A DNA stretch of 64,000 nucleotides, taken from the NCBI GenBank assembly GCA_964547485.1, contig CAZJNU010000006.1:1-64000 (forward strand). Reading direction: 5' to 3'. Below are positions 57,212 through 64,000 of this stretch, piece after piece (the stretch's first letter is position 1; each line of letters begins with the position of its first letter). The notes below the pieces were generated by a model. The model did not search any database. It worked only from the letters and a program-made list of their open reading frames with translations, and was not told where the DNA came from. A program made the position numbers and the translations under genes. Origin of the DNA: JACJWR01 sp964547485 (GTDB taxonomy: Bacteria > Actinomycetota > Actinomycetes > S36-B12 > UBA10799).

Positions 57212-58675
57212 TCACTGGGACGGCTTGGCCATCGGTTCGCGCTGCCCTGGGCACAGTCCTTCCTGCGGCGACTTCACAGATCCATCAGGCATGATCGTGT
57301 TGCAGTATTGGGCGCCGGCAAAGTTCGTGCCGGTCAGTGTCGCGCCGGTCAGATCCGCGTTGGCCAGGTTCGCTCCCTGCAGATCCGCATTCGACAGGTT
57401 CAGCCCGATGGCGTTGGAATCAGAGAGGTTGACCCCGGACATTTTCGCGCCAGTCAGGTCAGCGCCGATGAGGTCCCCGAAGCTGAAATTGGCGCCAGTG
57501 AGATCGGCTCCCCTCATGTTGGCCAACGCCGCCGAGGCAAACGTCCATTGGGTGTTAGGAAGTTGCGACTCGCTCAAATTCGACGATGTGACCGCACCAC
57601 TGACAAAGGTCGCTCCCGCGGCGCTCGCACCCGCCAAGTTCGATAGCGCGAGCGAAATGTCCAGGCCCTGTACCCCGGTGAGGTTGGCCTTGGTCAGGTC
57701 GGATTGTCCCAGCAGCACACCGGTGAGGTTCTGGCCGCTGAAGTCCACATTCGGGCACTTCGTCTGCTGCACCAGCAGGCAGCCGGCAAGTGTCGAACCA
57801 TACTGTTGCGCCGGTGTTGCGTTGGCCTGCGACTGCGCCCCTTGGAAGAATGGCTCCGCAGGCGACATCGTGATCGTCGAATTCGGCGGTCCGAACTCCG
57901 GTGCCCCAGCGCAGGGCTCGTCTTGTGCGCCACGGACCGAGCCATCCGGCATCAAAGTGTTGCAGTACTTCGCCCCCTCCCAATTGGCCCCGGTCGCCTT
58001 CGCCCCGACAAAATCCGATTCGCTGAGATCCGCGCCGGAGAAGTCAGCACCACTCATGTCCGCACCCGAGAAGACGCCACCGCGAACTATTGCCTTCTTC
58101 AGGGACGCGCCCTGAAGGTTCGCAGACACAAACGAGGAGTCCACAACGGTGGCGTCATCAAGCACGGCGTTGGACAGGTTGACTTCAGATGCGTCGTTGA
58201 GCACCATTTTTGCGCGGGTGAGGTCAGCTCCCGACAGGTTGGTGCGCACCAGCGACGTACCGGAGAGGTCGACGTCAGTTCCGGTGACCTTGGCAAAGTC
58301 GGCAAAGGCAATCGAACCCACCTTCAGATTGGCCTTGCTTATGTTCGCCTGCGGGAACTGCGAATATGAAAGAAACGCTCCTTGCAGACTCTGCCCCGAG
58401 AGGTCGGCACCCGGGCACTTCGAGTAACTGGCGATGATGCAACCCGCGACCTTGCTGCCGGATTGCACCTGCTCGCCCTGGTAGGTCACCTGCATCAGGT
58501 AGTACGGGTTGGTCGACGTCACCGTGATGGACTCGGGACTGGTCGAGGTCGCCGGGCTGGAGGCTCCGCCGGATCCGGCCGAGGGCCCTGAAGTTGACTG
58601 CGATGAACAGCCAGCGAGCATCAAGGTGAGAACTGTCCCAGCAGCAGCCGCTGCCAGGAGGCGTTGTATCTGCAT
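57212..58675 (-). CDS. Pentapeptide-repeat lipoprotein with two duplicated modules
   Basis: 487 residues from the ATG at 58675. The signal peptide ends in LTLMLAGC, so it is a predicted surface lipoprotein, followed by a Ser/Gly linker. Two right-handed beta-helix modules of A(D/N)LSG-type pentapeptides follow. Each starts with a Cys-containing AGC...KCP...DLSGQ cap and ends with YCNTxMPDGSV, so the second half is an internal duplication of the first. Pentapeptide proteins can mimic DNA (topoisomerase protection) but an exported lipoprotein cannot do that; a structural or binding role outside the cell is likelier. Frame to 58744 rejected because the lipobox needs the 58675 start. Confidence 0.87.
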   Translation of the reverse strand: MQIQRLLAAAAAGTVLTLMLAGCSSQSTSGPSAGSGGASSPATSTSPESITVTSTNPYYLMQVTYQGEQVQSGSKVAGCIIASYSKCPGADLSGQSLQGAFLSYSQFPQANISKANLKVGSIAFADFAKVTGTDVDLSGTSLVRTNLSGADLTRAKMVLNDASEVNLSNAVLDDATVVDSSFVSANLQGASLKKAIVRGGVFSGADMSGADFSGADLSESDFVGAKATGANWEGAKYCNTLMPDGSVRGAQDEPCAGAPEFGPPNSTITMSPAEPFFQGAQSQANATPAQQYGSTLAGCLLVQQTKCPNVDFSGQNLTGVLLGQSDLTKANLTGVQGLDISLALSNLAGASAAGATFVSGAVTSSNLSESQLPNTQWTFASAALANMRGADLTGANFSFGDLIGADLTGAKMSGVNLSDSNAIGLNLSNADLQGANLANADLTGATLTGTNFAGAQYCNTIMPDGSVKSPQEGLCPGQREPMAKPSQ

Positions 58676-58783
58676 GGGCACGGATCGTAGTGGGAATCCA
58701 GCCGCGATACTCCCCCGCGGTGACTTAAGTGCTACTGCGCCCACGGTTCCGCGTCGTCGGCGAGCTCCCCCTGTTCGCGGAGG

Positions 58784-59332
58784 CTAGCCGTTCTCCGATG
58801 GCGAACTGGCATCTTCAAGCGGACTACGTGCCTCCAGCGGGATACCGGACGCGTTCACGACTCGGCACACGCAGCTGTAATGACCAAGCGTCACCAGTAG
58901 CGCCATTGCCCCCTTGTCACCGAAGCGGTCCAGCAACTCAGAGCGGGTGGCGTCGGAGATAGTGGCTTCTGCCTCCATCTCATCGGCGATCCGGCACACA
59001 AAGTTGGCGTCACCGTCAAGGGAAGTGACCGGCTCTGGATCCAGAATCGCCATCAACTCCGAATCCGATATGCCGTGCTTCCGCGCCATTGCGGTGTGCT
59101 GGAAGAGTTCATACGACGCGTGCGTGCGAGCCCCGTACCGACAGATTGCGATCTCGCGCAGTCGAGGGTCGAAATCGGTTTGGTAGATGCCCGCGACAAG
59201 AGCCATCCAGGGCTCGAGACACTCCGGTGCGAGAGTCAGCAGCCGAATGATGTTCAGGCCTGGCAATTCGGCCAGCCTGGCCGCCAGCTCGACGGGGAGC
59301 TCACTATCGGACGGAAGCGGAATTGATGTCAT
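58784..59332 (-). CDS. Carboxymuconolactone decarboxylase (AhpD-like) family protein
   Basis: 182 residues from the ATG at 59332, with GGAGAGAG just upstream; the longer frame to 59377 is not needed. Helical CMD fold: LLTLAPECLEPWMALVAGIY, RLREIAICRYGARTHASYEL, QHTAMARKHGISDSELMAIL. The CxxC redox pair of AhpD is absent (GARTH at that place), so it is not a classical peroxidase partner. Downstream of the patatin pair on the same strand, 41 bp after the first patatin's stop. Confidence 0.85.
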   Translation of the reverse strand: MTSIPLPSDSELPVELAARLAELPGLNIIRLLTLAPECLEPWMALVAGIYQTDFDPRLREIAICRYGARTHASYELFQHTAMARKHGISDSELMAILDPEPVTSLDGDANFVCRIADEMEAEATISDATRSELLDRFGDKGAMALLVTLGHYSCVCRVVNASGIPLEARSPLEDASSPSENG

Positions 59333-59373
59333 GACTCTCTCTCCTGCCTTCACCTTCAGTCCACGATGGCCGA

Positions 59374-60291
59374 TCAACGCATGACCGCCGACAACCGCCT
59401 ATCCAACCGCACCTCGTCGGCGCTGGTATAGACACCAGGTTCGGTGATCGACGCCCAACGCTGAGCAAGGGCGGCCAGTTGCTCCTTCGCATTCTGCCGT
59501 CCTGCCTCAATCCGCTCGTCGGTCTGGTCCCAGCTGACCCACCCCGGTTCGGCACAGGAGAGGACCACGACCGGGACCGAAGCCGCAGCTCGCCCGGTAT
59601 CCAACGATGCCTTGGTGTCGAGCTGATGCCGGATGGCCTCCAAAGTGACCTGGTACCAATGACGTGCCGGACTGGGGTCCGCCCGATGCGTCGGCCTGCC
59701 GGTGTCGGCGACTACCAACGATGCAGCGCCGGCCGCGATCGCCTGCAATACCGGCACCGGGGCGACGAATCCGCCGTCGATGATCACCTCCCCGTCGGCG
59801 ATGACCGGGTTCGCCAACACGGGATGCCCGGCAGCGGCCAGCAGGGCATCCACTATTGGGCCGGTCGACAGCGGCACGGCCGTTTGTCTACTGAGGTTGG
59901 TCGCCACCAGGATGCAGCCGGAGCCGTCGAGGGCTGTCGCACCAAAGACGGGGTCCAGCACCGCATGCCAGGCCTTACTCACCCGCGGACTGGCGCTGCT
60001 GGCAGCAGCTGCGGCCAGTCGGGACCAGCCGGGTCGCGCAGCTTTGCTGGCGCCGATCGCCCGCCAGAGGTCCGCCGCCATCGCCGGGACGTCACCGCCC
60101 GGATCGGTCCCGGCTGCCAGCGCGAACACGGCCGCGGTGACGGCGCCGCCGGAGGATCCCACCACCAGGTCAGGTCGCCAGCCACCGGACAGCAGCGGCA
60201 TCAGCATCCCCGCCTGGGCCACGCAGTTCTGTTCGCCGACACCGAGCACCAGCGCAACTGGTGTGGGCAGGGTGCTGAGCAATCCAGTCAC
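59374..60291 (-). CDS. Patatin-like phospholipase 1
   Basis: 305 residues. The nucleophile motif GxSxG is in LVVGSSGGAVTAA and the dyad aspartate in VIIDGGFVAPVPV. The oxyanion-hole glycine-rich loop is degenerate (VLGVGEQNCVAQAG rather than GGGxRG). GTG start overlapping the second patatin's stop by 4 bp. Such enzymes hydrolyse phospholipid or neutral-lipid acyl chains in the cytoplasm or at the membrane. Confidence 0.88.
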   Translation of the reverse strand: MTGLLSTLPTPVALVLGVGEQNCVAQAGMLMPLLSGGWRPDLVVGSSGGAVTAAVFALAAGTDPGGDVPAMAADLWRAIGASKAARPGWSRLAAAAASSASPRVSKAWHAVLDPVFGATALDGSGCILVATNLSRQTAVPLSTGPIVDALLAAAGHPVLANPVIADGEVIIDGGFVAPVPVLQAIAAGAASLVVADTGRPTHRADPSPARHWYQVTLEAIRHQLDTKASLDTGRAAASVPVVVLSCAEPGWVSWDQTDERIEAGRQNAKEQLAALAQRWASITEPGVYTSADEVRLDRRLSAVMR

Positions 60292-61310
60292 GACTCCCCC
60301 ACTACCGCTCGGAGTACGTCATCGAGTCCAGGCACTCCGGGGCCGAACGCGTCGGGCCTGGCGTACAGACCAGCGGGCAGAGTGCTGTCGCCCGCCAGCG
60401 AGTGGAGGTCGATTAGGAAGGACTGGGCCAGTTCGTAGGCCGACCGGGCGCTGGAGACACTGCCGGCGAAATCAAGCGAGCCAGCCAGGCCGCCTGGTGT
60501 CGGGAGATACAAAACCGGGACCTGCTGGGCTGCCGCCCGAAGCGACGCCGACCGTTGCTGAGCCGCCAGCATGGCGTTGATCGCCGGCACCACCTGTGCC
60601 AGCGACGGGCCGACGGTACGTTCGGCGGAGGCACCAGTATCGAACACCACGATGCTCGCCGCTCCCCTCTCCACGGCCACCGCGGCGGGGAGATTGGCGC
60701 TGGCCAGACCGTCCACGTAGTACCGGCCGTTGATCTCCACCGGTGGAAAGACGCCAGGGATGGCCGAGGATGCCAGCAGGGCATCGAGCAGCGACCCGCG
60801 ATCGAGGGCCGTCGGCTGGCCACTGTCCAGATCCGTGGCGACCGCAGCCAGCGGCAGCACCAGGTCTTCGAAGTCACGAGCCTGGAAGACCCGCTCCAGC
60901 GTCGCCCGCTCCCCCGCGCTGTCCGCCAGCGACGCCTTGGTGATGTTCGTCGGCCGCACCAAACCCAACCAACCGTCCGGAATGATGTCGGTCAGGTCCA
61001 TCGCCGACCACAGATAGCCGAGCCGGGTCACGGCGGAAACTGGGTCCTCGGCGATCATCGCTCCGGTTAGCGCCCCGGCGCTGGTTCCCACCAAGGCGTC
61101 CGGAGCCAGGTCCGTCTCCCGTACCGCCTGCAGCGTCCCCCACTGCACAGCCCCGTGGGCGCCACCTCCGGCCAGTACCCAGTACGCAGGCCGCGGAAGG
61201 CGGGCGGCGAGCGGCACAATCCCACCGTTGCTGGTCCGCAGGGATCGGCTGCGGGCAGCGGGAACCTCAAGCGCGTTATCGGCCCTACTCGTCCGACGCA
61301 GCAGGGCCAT
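60288..61310 (-). CDS. Patatin-like phospholipase 2
   Basis: 340 residues from the ATG at 61310 (MALLRRTSRADNALEV); the frame runs to 61661 through the divergent GDPD gene and is rejected there. Oxyanion loop LAGGGAHGAVQWG, nucleophile in VGTSAGALTG and Asp in YYVDGLASANLP (DGL where DGG/DGA is usual). First gene of a patatin-patatin-CMD cluster. The two patatins are diverged, so this is an old duplication or two different enzymes. Confidence 0.88.
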   Translation of the reverse strand: MALLRRTSRADNALEVPAARSRSLRTSNGGIVPLAARLPRPAYWVLAGGGAHGAVQWGTLQAVRETDLAPDALVGTSAGALTGAMIAEDPVSAVTRLGYLWSAMDLTDIIPDGWLGLVRPTNITKASLADSAGERATLERVFQARDFEDLVLPLAAVATDLDSGQPTALDRGSLLDALLASSAIPGVFPPVEINGRYYVDGLASANLPAAVAVERGAASIVVFDTGASAERTVGPSLAQVVPAINAMLAAQQRSASLRAAAQQVPVLYLPTPGGLAGSLDFAGSVSSARSAYELAQSFLIDLHSLAGDSTLPAGLYARPDAFGPGVPGLDDVLRAVVGES

Positions 61311-61336
61311 AACGCCATCGTTGCAGACTGTGGGCC

Positions 61337-61342
61337 TACCAT
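61337..61342 (+). promoter_or_regulatory. -10 box TACCAT for the GDPD gene (leaderless)
   Basis: TACCAT ends 6 nt before the GTG at 61349, in the 38-bp gap between the divergent patatin and GDPD genes. Confidence 0.45.
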
Positions 61343-61348
61343 CACCCT

Positions 61349-62125
61349 GTGCGCCTTCATCCGTTCCTCGCTCTGGGTCGCCCGATCGCCATGGCCCACC
61401 GCGGTGGCGCACAGGAGGCTCCGGAGAATACCCCTGCCGCCTTTCAACGGGCTGTCGATCTGGGCTACGACTACCTAGAGACGGACCTGCGCAGCACTCG
61501 GGACGGTGTAATCGTGCTGATGCACGACTCGTCGCTGGAGCGGGTTGCCGGAGTTCATCAGAGCGTCGCAGACATGGACTGGGACGAACTCTCGCAGGTC
61601 CGACTGGCCGAGGGTGAGCGAGTGATGCGCCTCGACGACGCCCTGAGCACCTGGCCGGCAATTCACTGGAACCTGGACATCAAGGATGACCAGACACTCG
61701 CCCCGGCGCTAGCGGCCCTCGCTGATCCGGCCGTACTGGAGCGTGTCTGCATCTCATCGTTTTCCTCCTCCCGGGTCCGCACCGTCCGGCGAGAGTTGGG
61801 ACCTGACGCAGCCACCGGTGCCACTCCCGGAGAGGTGGCCACGATCATGGGGGCCAGCCTCGCCCGGCCGTTCCTCCGGGCCCTGCGCAGGCATTTGCCC
61901 AGTCTGCCGGTCGCCATGCAGGTACCGCGGGCGCAGACCGGCGTTCCAGTGGTCACCCGCCGCACGATCGACCTCGCCCACGATCTCGGGATCCAGGTAC
62001 ATGTGTGGGTGGTGGACGACCCCGCCGACATGACCAGGTTGTTGGACATGGGCGTCGACGGTCTGATCACCGACGCACCGACAACGCTGCGAGCAGTTCT
62101 GAACGGTCGAAGCAGCACTCTCTAG
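61349..62125 (+). CDS. Glycerophosphodiester phosphodiesterase
   Basis: 258-residue TIM-barrel enzyme that releases glycerol-3-phosphate from glycerophosphodiesters. Catalytic and metal motifs: AMAHRGGAQEAPENTPAAF (two catalytic His region, Glu), DYLETDLRSTRDGVIVLMHD and, later, HWNLDIKDD. Near the end VHVWVVDDPADMTRLLDMGVDG is typical. GTG start fixed by the -10 box. Divergent from two patatin lipases, so the three enzymes could act in sequence on phospholipids. Confidence 0.93.
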   Translation: MRLHPFLALGRPIAMAHRGGAQEAPENTPAAFQRAVDLGYDYLETDLRSTRDGVIVLMHDSSLERVAGVHQSVADMDWDELSQVRLAEGERVMRLDDALSTWPAIHWNLDIKDDQTLAPALAALADPAVLERVCISSFSSSRVRTVRRELGPDAATGATPGEVATIMGASLARPFLRALRRHLPSLPVAMQVPRAQTGVPVVTRRTIDLAHDLGIQVHVWVVDDPADMTRLLDMGVDGLITDAPTTLRAVLNGRSSTL

Positions 62126-62413
62126 TGCCCTTACCGAACCCTTACAATGTCGTCCTGCCAGTGGTGAAACCACGCCTGCGCGGGTGACGTCAGACGCCTA
62201 TCGATCTACTCCGGGTCGACAAGTCCAGCTCGCAGGGCGCAGTTCGATGCGCAATTGTGGGCCACGTCTCAGCCATTCGGGTTTAGCCACCGGTGCCGGT
62301 GGGAACAATCTGAACCGAGGGGCGTGTTAAACCCCTACACCCCACCATCGGGCAACCGCCCGCGCGCCGGAGTTTCCGGTGCCGCTGCGGCGGGCCTGCA
62401 AGGAAGGAAGCAC
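62126..62413. other. Intergenic region upstream of rbpA
   Basis: 288 bp without a recognisable gene. It should hold the rbpA promoter; I see no confident -10/-35 pair. The string GGGGCGTGTTAAACCCC at about 62319-62335 is a weak inverted repeat. Confidence 0.4.
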
Positions 62414-62767
62414 ATGTCTGAGGGAGCTCTTCGCGGGACTCGATTGGGTGCCGCCAGCTACGAGACCGACGAGAATGTGGTGCTGGCACCACGCTCGGAC
62501 GTCTACTACGACTGCCCGAATGGCCACACTCTGTCAATGCCGTTTTCGGTCGAGGCAGAGGTGCCAGCAACCTGGGACTGCCACTGCGGGGCCCGGGCTG
62601 CGCTACGAGACGGAGTGACGCCCGAGTTGAAACCGATGAAGCACGTCCGGACCCATTGGGACATGCTTCGTGAGCGTCGCAGCATCGACGAACTGGAGAT
62701 TCTGCTGGCCGAGCGGCTGGAAATCATCCAGGGAACCGCGTACTCCGAGGAGCGTAAAAGCGCCTGA
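62414..62767 (+). CDS. rbpA: RNA polymerase-binding protein RbpA
   Basis: 117-residue actinobacterial transcription activator that binds the housekeeping sigma factor and RNA polymerase and stabilises open complexes. An N-terminal arm (RGTRLGAASYETDENV), a core domain with the Cys pairs in YDCPNGHTLSMPF and WDCHCG, a basic linker (ELKPMKHVRTHWDML) and a C-terminal sigma-interacting helix (RRSIDELEILLAERLEI) are all present. Start ATG at 62414 with GGAAGG upstream; upstream in-frame codons are non-homologous. Confidence 0.97.
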   Translation: MSEGALRGTRLGAASYETDENVVLAPRSDVYYDCPNGHTLSMPFSVEAEVPATWDCHCGARAALRDGVTPELKPMKHVRTHWDMLRERRSIDELEILLAERLEIIQGTAYSEERKSA

Positions 62768-62787
62768 CGGCGCCATCTGAACTTCCC

Positions 62788-63428
62788 CTACGAAGCGCCT
62801 GGACCGTCCATTGGACGATCTGGGCGCTTCGTTGCGCCATCGGTCGGTGCGACGTCATTCGGCCCGGCCACGATCTCGCCGGAGATGATCACCGGTCCCG
62901 CGGGACCACTGGCTCCGGGCCGGCCCGTACCCCCTGCACCACTGGGGCCGGGTTTCCGATAACCGGAGGCCCCCGGGGCCGGCTCGGTGTAGGAGGTGAC
63001 CGTCTCTCCTTCGATGATGGTGACCCGTTGGTATCCCTGTCTGCTGGCCATCGTCGACAGTCGCCCGCCGAAGGCACGCCCCAACAGCCGCCGAGTCGGC
63101 GGGAACACCAACAGCAGACCTGCCAGTGCGGTGATGAATCCCGGGATGATGAGCAGGATTCCACCAACCAGCAGCAGGCCGGCGTCACCGATCGCCGGAC
63201 CAAAACCGGTGTTCAGAAACCCCGGATCGGTTTGGGCTCGTTCGGCAAGTCTGCGCCACGCCTGCATCGCGCGACGGACCATCGCGATCCCGAATCCGAA
63301 CAGCAGCGCCGCGACGATCAGTACCGGGCCCCACCCCACCTGCTGGACTGCCCAAACCGCGGCCCAAATTTCCAGGAACGGCAGCGCGATGACGGCCAGC
63401 AGGATCACGAGCGCCTTCACTGTTCGCC

Positions 63429-63435
<7 letters not shown>
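62788..63435 (-). CDS. fxsA: FxsA-family membrane protein
   Basis: 215 residues. Helix 1 (ALVILLAVIALPFLEIWAAV), helix 2 (WGPVLIVAALLFGFGIAMVR), and the FxsA-typical hairpin AGLLLVGGILLIIPGFITAL with PPTRRLLG, then a long cytoplasmic Gly/Pro-rich tail. The E. coli homologue suppresses phage T7 exclusion by the F plasmid when overproduced; the normal role is unknown. Overlaps the ppm1 gene by 7 bp. The last 14 codons coincide with the rbpA terminator-like hairpin. Confidence 0.88.
62791..62831. terminator. rbpA terminator-like hairpin inside the fxsA 3' end
   Basis: CGAAGCGCCTGGACCGTCC pairs with GGACGATCTGGGCGCTTCG (three mismatches or G-T pairs) around a short loop. It starts 24 bp after the rbpA stop and overlaps the final codons of convergent fxsA. 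Confidence 0.65.

Positions 63436-64000
<565 letters not shown>

Overview
The window is high-GC, gene-dense DNA from an actinobacterium. RbpA next to polyprenol-phosphomannose synthase and FxsA, an ANTAR-domain response regulator, the DprE1/DprE2/UbiA set for decaprenyl-phospho-arabinose, an actinobacterial Pol I and many leaderless start codons all point to Actinomycetota. DprE1 lacks the mycobacterial benzothiazinone-target cysteine. I make no genus call.

Layout. 1-2.4 kb: the end of a type IV pilus platform operon (pilM partial, pilN, pilO). 2.5-8.2 kb: a tight run aroC-aroK-aroB-aroQ, Xaa-Pro peptidase, efp, nusB. 8.4-12.4 kb: three pilin-type genes. 12.5-14.3 kb: an AbiEi/DUF559-type gene, a class-I-shaped tRNA with anticodon CAA, and several repeats. 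14.3-17.6 kb: an ANTAR regulator, an ABC binding lipoprotein and an aquaporin with altered NPA boxes. 17.6-20.6 kb: a toxin-antitoxin island (MazE-MazF chimera, YefM-YoeB, VapBC, AbrB-RelE-like) with a frameshifted thioredoxin-like pseudogene. 20.6-24.8 kb: livFGMH on the minus strand, whose LivH carries an extra secreted domain. 24.9-28.5 kb: dprE2, dprE1, ubiA and a thioesterase. 28.6-29.5 kb: a resolvase remnant and a second VapBC. 29.9-33.6 kb: polA, a HAD phosphatase and a DUF4442 protein. 33.6-39.7 kb: a chemotaxis-like signalling operon (GGDEF regulator, 1198-residue hybrid kinase, CheR, CheB) without receptors or flagellar genes. 39.8-41.9 kb: a metallophosphatase lipoprotein and an alpha/beta hydrolase. 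42.0-54.6 kb: a nitrogen-oxide island. 54.7-61.3 kb: an HXXEE membrane protein, palindromic repeats, an RHH-DUF4097 operon with a 30-bp operator, a pentapeptide lipoprotein, a CMD protein and two patatins. 61.3-64 kb: GDPD, rbpA, fxsA and ppm1 (partial).

The most interesting region is 42.0-54.6 kb. narGHJI encodes a respiratory nitrate reductase, followed by an HPP-family membrane protein that may move nitrite. Convergent to it is a 788-residue single reading frame joining a complete CtaA/COX15-like haem membrane domain, a cupredoxin domain and a full copper nitrite reductase with all catalytic ligands. This looks like a self-contained membrane nitrite reductase that could take electrons from quinol. 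A CrtI-like flavoprotein overlaps it, and a cytochrome P450 diverges from narG. If the P450 is a nitric oxide reductase (inference only), the locus would convert nitrate to N2O without cytochrome c, NorB or NirS.

A general feature of the window is start codons placed 6-8 nt after a TANNNT-like -10 box with no Shine-Dalgarno sequence. This rule was used to choose several starts, including those of the P450, the NirK fusion and the DUF4442 protein.
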